From NCBI GenBank assembly GCA_011523155.1, contig WTHL01000014.1:1-5055 (forward strand): a stretch of 5,055 bases of DNA, written 5' to 3'. Of the stretch, positions 1 through 5,055 are shown in pieces; position 1 is the first letter of the stretch; the number at the start of each line of letters is the position of its first letter. The translations under genes were made by a program, and so were the position numbers. The DNA is from Synechococcus sp. PL34863bin_39. Lineage in GTDB: Bacteria; Cyanobacteriota; Cyanobacteriia; PCC-6307; Cyanobiaceae. The notes beneath the pieces were generated by a model, which had not been told where the DNA came from, searched no databases, and saw only the letters and a program-made list of their open reading frames with translations.

Positions 1-763
1 TCAGAGCCCAGGTCTCCTTCGGGTCCCAGCTCCACCAGCTTCCCCAGGCCTCGTTCGCCCAGACAGCACCGCTGATGATGCCAACGGTGAGCAGCAGGAA
101 TCCGGCCGTGATCGTGCGATAGCTGAGGCTGTCGAGCTGCTCAATCCTGGAGAACACCAGGGAGTGCAGATCGAGATCTGCGGAGGCGGGGCCGCCGTCA
201 AGGGCTGCCCGCCGGAAGCCGCCACTGCCGATCGAGCTGCTGCGGAGCTCAAGAGCGTTGTCGCGGTCAGTGACCAGCACTGCGATCGACAGCAGAGAGC
301 CAACCAACAGAGCTGCGTAGCTCACCATGATCACACTGACGTGCATCACCAGCCAGCTGGACCGCAGTGCGGGAACGAGGGGTGAAGCCTCCTGAAGCTT
401 GTCTGGAAGAGCAAAGCTTGCAAACGCAATGCATCCGAGTCCCATCGGTGTGGCAGCAGCAGCCACCAGAGGTGACGGCCAGCTCCGCTCGACGAGAAGC
501 TGGGTCAGCGTGCAGGCCCAGGCCAGGAAACAGAGGGATTCGTAGAGATTGCTGATCGGGAAATGACCGGATTGCCACCAGCGCAGCAACAACTGCGCGG
601 TCAACGCGAGATTGGCCAGAGCGATCAGAAGGCGAACACCGGATGAGCTCGTCCCACTGGACAACGCCCAGAACCCCCAGGGCAGAGCCACCAGCAGGAG
701 AGCGAATGCACCCAGCCCCAGAAGCAGAACTGGATCATCACCTGCAAGAGAAATCGGGAGCAT
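1..763 (-). CDS. ccsA: Cytochrome c biogenesis protein CcsA (System II heme handling), 3' end cut by the window edge
   Basis: CcsA (called CcsB in some annotations) is a polytopic membrane protein. With Ccs1/ResB it forms the System II synthase that moves heme to the lumenal side and attaches it to apocytochromes c. I read 254 codons on the minus strand with no stop before base 1. The usual length is about 300-320 residues, so roughly the last 50 are outside the window. The heme-binding WWD motif is clear at residues 235-250 ([16 protein letters not shown]). A conserved histidine sits in WLVMH at 137-141, and the family motif FPISNLYES is at 68-76. Hydrophobic segments lie near 11-34, 45-60, 77-91, 98-119, 137-164 and 217-234. 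The ATG at 763-761 begins [11 protein letters not shown]. It lies 36 bases after the permease stop and has no strong Shine-Dalgarno. The frame is open back to that stop, so TTG codons at 784-782 and 769-767 are alternative starts. Identification is secure; the start is moderately sure. Confidence 0.93.
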   Translation of the reverse strand, partial: MLPISLAGDDPVLLLGLGAFALLLVALPWGFWALSSGTSSSGVRLLIALANLALTAQLLLRWWQSGHFPISNLYESLCFLAWACTLTQLLVERSWPSPLVAAAATPMGLGCIAFASFALPDKLQEASPLVPALRSSWLVMHVSVIMVSYAALLVGSLLSIAVLVTDRDNALELRSSSIGSGGFRRAALDGGPASADLDLHSLVFSRIEQLDSLSYRTITAGFLLLTVGIISGAVWANEAWGSWWSWDPKETWAL

Positions 764-799
764 GGTCAACGGGATCTCGATCAAGTCTGGCGGGAAGGA

Positions 800-1975
800 T
801 CAGCGGCTGGCCTGACGCAACAGATACCAACCGCCCGCAAATGAAATCAACACCGGCATCCAGGCTGCGAGAAGGGGCGGGAGTGTGCCTTTCACGCCCA
901 GGGAACTGAAACTGAAACTGAGCACGTAGTAAACAAGAATCAGCACAACGCTGATGCCAAAGCCCTGGCTGCGACTGGTGCGGCTGTTCGGTTTGGCCCC
1001 AAGACTGCTCCCGATCAGACCGAAGACAAGACAGGCCATCGGCAGGGTGAATTTCTCCTGAATCCGCACGCGCAAACGGCGGGCTTCCTTGCGATCGCCC
1101 GCCTCACGAAGCAGCTGCTCCGCTTCGACCGCTTCCGCCACCGTCATGTTGTTGGCGTCCTTGGGAAGCTTGGCGATCCTGACAGGCGCTGCGCTGAGTG
1201 GATACAGATAGCGATCGAACTCAGCGGTTGTGGTTCCGCCGGATGGTGAGAGCGTCACGATCTGGCCCCGCTGAAATTCCCACTTCGCTTCGGATTCGTT
1301 CCAGACCGCTGTCTCGGACACCAACATCTGGGTGAAACCGATTCTCGAGAAATCGAGAACCGTGACATCACGCATCTCACCCTTGCGGAACTCACGGGCA
1401 TAGAAAAGCTGGGCAAGACCCTTGGAGCTGTCACCGTCCTTGCCGCCAGTGAGACGACCGAACCGGGAATAGACAATGTCCTTGCCTTTTTCCGTGGCGA
1501 TCGACTTGCCGAGAGCCCTCCTGAGGGTCACCTCGGCCGATCGATTGGTGCGGGGCACGATGACGTCGTTGAAGACGAAGGTGAGCGAGGTCATCACCAG
1601 GGCGAGCACCAGAGCTGGTGCAACCATCCGGCGCGCCGTGACCCCGATGCTGCGGAGTGCCGTCAGCTCACTGTTCGCAGACAGCCTGCTGTAGGCCAAC
1701 AACGTGGCCATCAGCGTGGCCATCGGGAAGGAGATCACCAGAAAGCTGGGAAGACGCAGCAGCAGAACCTGCAGCGCGATCAACACAGGCAGACCGGACT
1801 CAACGATCTTCCTGACCAGCTCGAACATCACCCCCACCGACAGGGACACGACGGTGAAGGAGGCAATCGCGAAGAGCAGAGGACCGATCAGCTCGGAGAT
1901 CAGCCAACGATCCAGGAGGGGGATTCGACGCAGACAACGGGCGCCGGCCGCGCGGATCCGATGGAGTTCAATCAC
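800..1975 (-). CDS. LptF/LptG (YjgP/YjgQ) family LPS export permease
   Basis: This is the inner-membrane permease that, with the LptB ATPase dimer, extracts LPS from the membrane and passes it to the periplasmic bridge. The 391-residue protein has the family layout. Three N-terminal membrane segments lie near 30-52, 64-94 and 117-138. A soluble region at about 140-305 corresponds to the periplasmic beta-jellyroll. Three C-terminal segments lie near 309-325, 338-358 and 367-386. The stretch SANSELTALRSIGVTARRM (99-117), after the second membrane segment, matches the family's conserved cytoplasmic coupling region. The start is GTG at 1975-1973. It overlaps the lptB stop as GTGA and is preceded by a purine-rich site ending 9 bases upstream. 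Proteobacteria use an LptF plus LptG heterodimer, but only one permease is encoded here, so I give no F or G symbol. Either it forms a homodimer or a partner lies elsewhere. The 36-base gap leads to ccsA. Confidence 0.93.
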   Translation of the reverse strand: MIELHRIRAAGARCLRRIPLLDRWLISELIGPLLFAIASFTVVSLSVGVMFELVRKIVESGLPVLIALQVLLLRLPSFLVISFPMATLMATLLAYSRLSANSELTALRSIGVTARRMVAPALVLALVMTSLTFVFNDVIVPRTNRSAEVTLRRALGKSIATEKGKDIVYSRFGRLTGGKDGDSSKGLAQLFYAREFRKGEMRDVTVLDFSRIGFTQMLVSETAVWNESEAKWEFQRGQIVTLSPSGGTTTAEFDRYLYPLSAAPVRIAKLPKDANNMTVAEAVEAEQLLREAGDRKEARRLRVRIQEKFTLPMACLVFGLIGSSLGAKPNSRTSRSQGFGISVVLILVYYVLSFSFSSLGVKGTLPPLLAAWMPVLISFAGGWYLLRQASR

Positions 1976-2700
1976 AGCTGGAAGCCCTCCCCGAGGTAGT
2001 GACGACGCACCAGAGGGTTGTGGGCGACTTCATCGGAACGGCCTGACGCCAGGATCGTTCCATCGGTGAGGATGTAGGCACGATCAGTGATCGAAAGGGT
2101 TTCACGCACGTTGTGATCCGTGATCAGGATGCCCATGCCCCGTTCGCGGAGGGACTGGATGAGTGCCTGAAGATCCGCGACGGCGAGGGGATCAACGCCC
2201 GCGAAGGGTTCATCAAGGAGCAGGTAGCGCGGGCCCTCAAGGCCCACGGCTAGGGCACGGGCCACTTCGGTTCGGCGCCGTTCGCCACCGGACAGCTGAT
2301 AACCCTTGCGGTCAAGGAAGGGCTGGAGATGGAACTCATCAATCAGCTGATGCAAGCGATCCCGGCTCTGTCCAGAGACGAGGCCGCTCTGGGCCAGCAC
2401 CAGCTCGAGGTTCTCACGCACGGTCAGCTGCCTGAACACACTGGGTTCCTGGGGCAGGTAGCCGATGCCGAGTCGGGCACGCTCCGGCATCGAGAGCGCG
2501 GCAACGGGATGGCCATCCATCAGCACCTGACCGGAATCGGGACGCAGCAGGCCTATCACCAGATTGAAGGTGGTGGTTTTCCCGGCACCATTGGGACCGA
2601 GAAGACCGATGACTTCCCCTGGCTCAAGGTTGAGGGAGACGTCTCTGACAAGAGGACGGCCCCCCAGAGTGAGTGCGACCCGTTCGAGGGTGAGGCTCAT
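1972..2700 (-). CDS. lptB: LPS export ABC transporter ATP-binding protein LptB
   Basis: This is the cytoplasmic ATPase that powers LPS extraction by the LptF/G-type permease. The 242-residue protein is a single ABC domain of normal LptB length. Visible motifs in order are: Walker A GPNGAGKT at 35-42; Q-loop YLPQEPSVFR at 81-90; signature LSGGERRRTEVARAL at 136-150, where the GERRR form is characteristic of LptB rather than generic ABC ATPases; Walker B YLLLDEPFAGVDP at 159-171 with catalytic Glu164; and the H-loop ITDHNVRE at 193-200 with His196. All catalytic residues are present. The ATG at 2700-2698 overlaps the stop of the lptA-like gene (ATGA), and the lptB stop overlaps the permease GTG. 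This implies translational coupling and matched amounts of ATPase and permease. No strong Shine-Dalgarno precedes the ATG. Branched-chain amino acid transporter ATPases are the nearest look-alikes, but the signature and the neighbours favour LptB. Confidence 0.97.
   Translation of the reverse strand: MSLTLERVALTLGGRPLVRDVSLNLEPGEVIGLLGPNGAGKTTTFNLVIGLLRPDSGQVLMDGHPVAALSMPERARLGIGYLPQEPSVFRQLTVRENLELVLAQSGLVSGQSRDRLHQLIDEFHLQPFLDRKGYQLSGGERRRTEVARALAVGLEGPRYLLLDEPFAGVDPLAVADLQALIQSLRERGMGILITDHNVRETLSITDRAYILTDGTILASGRSDEVAHNPLVRRHYLGEGFQL
1985..1992 (-). promoter_or_regulatory. Shine-Dalgarno site for the GTG-started permease gene
   Basis: On the minus strand this reads GGGGAGGG, ending 9 bases before the GTG start at 1975-1973. 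It lies inside the last codons of lptB (residues G-E-G). It is the clearest ribosome-binding site in the window and supports the GTG start, which also forms a 4-base overlap with the lptB stop. The family-typical N-terminus that follows agrees. The purine run could partly reflect coding of Gly-Glu-Gly. Confidence 0.6.
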
Positions 2701-3227
2701 GGCAATTGCTGGGACGGACCTGCAGGATCAGACGGGCGGATCCGAAGCTGGCTGAACACCTGGCGCCCAGGGAGTGGTTCGGCCTCAGCCCGGCCGTCGT
2801 CAAGGCGGTAGACAACCCGCTCGGCGCGCACGACGTTGCCACCGTCTTGAACGATGTCAACATCGCCGCTGAGAACGAGACGACCTTCTTCAGTGAAGTA
2901 CTGCGCCTGACGGGATGTCGCCACCATCCGCCGGGATGGGTAGGTGATTCGCACGTTGCCGAGCGCTGTCACGACTCCAGTGACGTTGTCGGCGCTCTGG
3001 GTATCGGACTCAATCGTGATCAGGCCATCCTGGGCAGGCGTTTCCGGGGACGACGCAATTGGGGACGACGCAACCGGGGGAGTGGCAGCTTGGGTGGGGA
3101 CGACCGACAGGACTCCGATCAGAGCAGTGCAGGTGAGACGCGCCGTGCGACTCAGAGCCCTGCGGGACAACGACCAAGGCAACGGCAGACCCACGACGAA
3201 GTGGGGCCAATGTACCGGGGAGTTCAT
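2697..3227 (-). CDS. lptA: LptA/OstA-family periplasmic LPS transport protein
   Basis: This is a probable periplasmic LPS-bridge protein of the OstA-like beta-jellyroll family. From the ATG at 3227-3225 it is 176 residues long. Residues 1-30 are polar and arginine-rich, 31-43 are hydrophobic, and TQAA at 45-48 is a plausible signal peptidase site, although the n-region is unusually long. A Pro/Ala/Ser linker (49-66) follows. The conserved part starts at ITIESDTQSADN (70-81) and continues with VVTALGNVRITY (85-96), MVATSRQAQYF (101-111), LVLSGDVDIVQDG (117-129) and VVRAERVVY (132-140). This matches the typical pattern of a free-LPS strand, then a G-N-V strand, then an A-x-x-A/Y turn. The chosen ATG overlaps the DUF309 stop (ATGA). 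An in-frame ATG at 3257-3255 would add ten residues. The protein could equally act as a combined LptC/LptA, since no separate lptC is visible. The family is fairly sure; the exact role and the start are less so. Confidence 0.87.
   Translation of the reverse strand: MNSPVHWPHFVVGLPLPWSLSRRALSRTARLTCTALIGVLSVVPTQAATPPVASSPIASSPETPAQDGLITIESDTQSADNVTGVVTALGNVRITYPSRRMVATSRQAQYFTEEGRLVLSGDVDIVQDGGNVVRAERVVYRLDDGRAEAEPLPGRQVFSQLRIRPSDPAGPSQQLP
3046..3075 (-). repeat. 15-base tandem duplication in the lptA-like linker
   Basis: Two adjacent 15-base units (plus strand GGGGACGACGCAATT, then GGGGACGACGCAACC) differ only at the last two bases. A shorter copy, GGGGACGAC, recurs at 3097-3105. The unit is five codons long, so it keeps the reading frame. 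It encodes the paired VASSP and IASSP segments of the Pro/Ser/Ala linker between the signal peptide and the beta-jellyroll. It is probably a small in-frame duplication in a flexible region. Confidence 0.75.
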
Positions 3228-3592
3228 GATCCCTGACGAAGACGCGGGACAGGACATGACTCCGGATCTCTTTGATTCTGGAGCGCGTCGAGCCGATCCG
3301 CGACCACGCGCCGCAGGGCACTGAGATCAAGCCCGAAATCCGGAAGACCCTTGCCTTGCAGTCGGCCGAGACCCTCGCCGAGCAGGATCGTTGCACCCCG
3401 GGTGTTGCCGCGCTCGAGATGAACATGCGCCACGGCCACCTGGATCAGGCCCTGAAGGACCCTGCGGTCAGGATCCGTCGTCTCATGCCAGAGATCCTCC
3501 AGCACGTCATGGGCTTCATACCACTGCTGGTCATTAAAAAGCTCGATCCCCTGGTGAAAACGGGGATCGAGGCAGACGGCGTCAGATGACAA
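3224..3592 (-). CDS. DUF309 domain protein of unknown function (COG1547-like)
   Basis: This is a 122-residue soluble, helical protein. The DUF309 hallmark is at residues 19-35, reading FNDQQWYEAHDVLEDLW, with the EAH core at 26-28 and Glu32, Trp35 and His36 following. A second conserved helix, LQGLIQVAVAHVHLERGN, is at 46-63. These His and Glu residues explain older 'metal-dependent hydrolase' labels, but no activity is established. The length fits the family. The start is TTG at 3592-3590, 15 bases after the typA stop. No ATG or GTG exists in frame upstream of the conserved core, and the predicted protein has no internal methionine, so TTG is the only ordinary choice. No Shine-Dalgarno is visible, so translation may depend on ribosomes finishing typA. 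The stop overlaps the next gene's ATG. The C-terminal 15 residues or so (after DALQNQ) look non-conserved. The family call is firm; the function is unknown. Confidence 0.9.
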   Translation of the reverse strand: MSSDAVCLDPRFHQGIELFNDQQWYEAHDVLEDLWHETTDPDRRVLQGLIQVAVAHVHLERGNTRGATILLGEGLGRLQGKGLPDFGLDLSALRRVVADRLDALQNQRDPESCPVPRLRQGS

Positions 3593-3607
3593 GACAGGTG
3601 GAAGCGA

Positions 3608-5055
3608 TCAACGTTTGGCCATTTTCTTGGCCGGAAGCTTGCGCAGACGAATCGACTCCGGGGTGACCTCAAGCATTTCATCGGGTCCGATGTACTCAAG
3701 AGCGCGTTCGAGCGTCATCTGCACAGGGGCCTGGAGTGTGTCCAGTTCATCGGCACCCGCCGAACGCATGTTGGTGAGCTGCTTGGCCTTGCAGACGTTG
3801 ATTTCGAGATCCTGCGGACGGTTGTACTCGCCGATGATCATCCCCTTGTAGACCTTGGTTCCGGGAGAGATGAAGAACTGACCGCGATCCTCGGCATTTT
3901 TCAGTGCATAGAAGGTTGCGGTGCCTTCCTCGAAAGCGATAAGGACGCCGTTCCGGCGCGTGTCGAACTCACCGAGCATCGGTCGGTACTCAAAGAAGGA
4001 GTGACTCATGATTCCTTCCCCGCGGGTGGCGCGGATGAACTCGCCCCGGAAACCGATCAGTCCACGGGAGGGAACGATGAACTCGAGCTGTGTGCGGCCA
4101 TCGGCACTGGTCTCCATGTTCTGCATCTCACCCTTGCGGGTGCCCAGCTTCTCGATGCAGGCACCGACGGCTGCCTCAGGGACATCCATCACCAGCGTCT
4201 CAACCGGCTCGCAGGGGGTTCCGTCGATCGTGCGGAAGATGACCTGAGGCTGGGAGACCTGGAACTCGTAACCCTCACGGCGCATGGTCTCAATCAAGAT
4301 GCCGAGGTGGAGCTCACCGCGGCCGCTGACCGCAAAACGGTCGGGAGACTCGGTGTCCTCCACACGCAGGGCCACGTTGGTCAGCAGCTCCCGCTGGAGA
4401 CGATCACGCACCTGACGGCTGGTGACGAATTTGCCCTCCTTACCGGCGAACGGTGAGTCATTGACCACGAAGGTCATCTGCAGGGTGGGCTCGTCCACCT
4501 TGATCAGGGGCAGTGCCTTGGGCTCATCGGGGCAAGCGATGGTTTCACCGATATTGACGTCGTCAAATCCGGCAACGGCAACCATGTCGCCGGCTGCAGC
4601 GGATTCGATCTCGACCCTCTGAAGACCCTCGAATCCCAGAAGCTTGCTGATGCGACCTTTCTTGACGGAACCGTCGTCTTTGATCAGAGCAGCACTCTGG
4701 CCCTGCTTGATCACACCGTTGTGAACACGCCCGATGATGATGCGGCCGAGAAAATCGGAATAATCCAGCGTGGTGATCTGGAGCTGGAGCGGTTTCTCGG
4801 CATCGCCGACCGGGGGCGGAACATGGCGGAGAATCGCATCGAAGAGAGGACGCATGTTGTCGCTCTCCGTCTTCATGTCGGGCTTGGCGAACCCCCCGAG
4901 GCCACTGCCGAAGAGATAGGGGAAGTCGCACTGATCATCATCGGCGCCCAGCTCGAGGAAAAGATCAAGCACCTTGTCGACGGCGGTTTCGGGATCCACC
5001 CGGGCCCGGTCAATCTTGTTGACGAACACGATCGGGCGGAGTCCCTGCTCAAGCG
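3608..5055 (-). CDS. typA: Translational GTPase TypA/BipA, 5' part beyond the window edge
   Basis: TypA/BipA is an EF-G-like GTPase that binds the 70S ribosome and supports ribosome assembly and stress or cold adaptation. The visible 481 residues are open to base 5055. The family is about 600 residues, so about 120 N-terminal residues carrying the P-loop (G1), G2 and DxxG (G3) motifs lie outside. The visible part begins [16 protein letters not shown], with the G4 motif NKID at 12-15. The cyanobacterial-style G5 region is FGSGLGG near 48-54. An EF-Tu-like domain II spans about 89-163, including [13 protein letters not shown]. An EF-G-like domain III contains [11 protein letters not shown] at 243-253. 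The TypA-specific C-terminal region includes [13 protein letters not shown] near 327-339 and a basic tail ending KKMAKR. A GTG at 5029-5027 (the Val in IVFVNK) can be mistaken for a start, but it lies inside the G domain. The stop is followed after 15 bases by the DUF309 gene. Confidence 0.97.
   Translation of the reverse strand, partial: LEQGLRPIVFVNKIDRARVDPETAVDKVLDLFLELGADDDQCDFPYLFGSGLGGFAKPDMKTESDNMRPLFDAILRHVPPPVGDAEKPLQLQITTLDYSDFLGRIIIGRVHNGVIKQGQSAALIKDDGSVKKGRISKLLGFEGLQRVEIESAAAGDMVAVAGFDDVNIGETIACPDEPKALPLIKVDEPTLQMTFVVNDSPFAGKEGKFVTSRQVRDRLQRELLTNVALRVEDTESPDRFAVSGRGELHLGILIETMRREGYEFQVSQPQVIFRTIDGTPCEPVETLVMDVPEAAVGACIEKLGTRKGEMQNMETSADGRTQLEFIVPSRGLIGFRGEFIRATRGEGIMSHSFFEYRPMLGEFDTRRNGVLIAFEEGTATFYALKNAEDRGQFFISPGTKVYKGMIIGEYNRPQDLEINVCKAKQLTNMRSAGADELDTLQAPVQMTLERALEYIGPDEMLEVTPESIRLRKLPAKKMAKR

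Noticed and set aside
1..578. Minus-strand open frames of 100 and 103 codons at 1-303 and 267-578
   Set aside because: They are out of frame with ccsA, which is open through both. The ccsA reading contains the heme-binding WWD motif and membrane segments, while these products are Ser/Arg/Cys-rich noise.
773..782. GATCTCGATC inverted repeat between the permease gene and ccsA as a terminator
   Set aside because: The stem is only four base pairs with a two-base loop, and no T-run follows on the minus strand.
1091..1098. GCGATCGC, the HIP1 palindrome common in many cyanobacteria
   Set aside because: Only one full copy was seen, inside the permease gene. That is too few to indicate HIP1 enrichment, and it has no positional meaning here.
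2329..2811. 160-codon open frame on the plus strand opposite lptB
   Set aside because: It is an antisense shadow of the LptB motifs and resembles no known protein.
2706..3236. 176-codon open frame on the plus strand opposite the lptA-like gene
   Set aside because: It lies entirely antisense to a recognised gene, its product has no recognisable motifs, and long open frames on the opposite strand are expected in GC-rich DNA.
4001..4456. 151-codon open frame on the plus strand opposite typA
   Set aside because: It is a mirror of typA codons with a Leu/Thr/Ala/Gly-rich, motif-free product and no ribosome-binding site or promoter.
5027..5029. GTG as a start of typA
   Set aside because: It encodes a Val in IVFVNKID inside the GTPase domain, and the frame continues to the window edge with matching family sequence.

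Overview
The window looks like part of the chromosome of a marine picocyanobacterium (Synechococcus, Cyanobium or a high-GC Prochlorococcus). Reasons: GC content is roughly 60% by eye, coding is very dense, the cytochrome c maturation gene is of the System II CcsA type used by cyanobacteria and plastids, and the TypA and CcsA sequences have a cyanobacterial character. I recognise the order typA - DUF309 - lptA-like - lptB - lptF/G - ccsA as one seen in marine picocyanobacteria. That recognition is from memory and was not searched.

All six genes lie on the minus strand, so transcription runs from position 5055 towards 1. In that order they are: typA, a translational GTPase with its 5' end beyond the right edge; a small DUF309 protein that starts at TTG; an LptA/OstA-family periplasmic protein; LptB, the LPS-export ATPase; one LptF/LptG-family permease; and ccsA, which runs off the left edge. 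The ccsA frame has no stop inside the window, so it is easy to miss in a simple start-to-stop ORF scan. The true 5' part of typA is also outside the window.

The genes are packed like an operon. There are 15 bases between typA and the DUF309 gene, then three successive 4-base stop/start overlaps (ATGA, ATGA, GTGA), then 36 bases before ccsA. No stretch without a gene exceeds 36 bases. I saw no tRNA, rRNA, CRISPR array, insertion sequence, attachment site, convincing promoter or rho-independent terminator.

Functionally, the three central genes encode an inner-membrane LPS transporter (LptB dimer plus permease) and a periplasmic LPS-bridge protein. CcsA acts in the thylakoid or plasma membrane to deliver heme to apocytochromes c (cytochrome f, c6, c550). 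TypA is a ribosome-associated GTPase linked to stress and cold adaptation. The DUF309 protein has no established role. I found no clearly novel system. The points most worth a second look are the minimal Lpt set (one permease, no separate LptC), the methionine-free DUF309 protein with its TTG start, and two stop codons followed by in-frame downstream genes.
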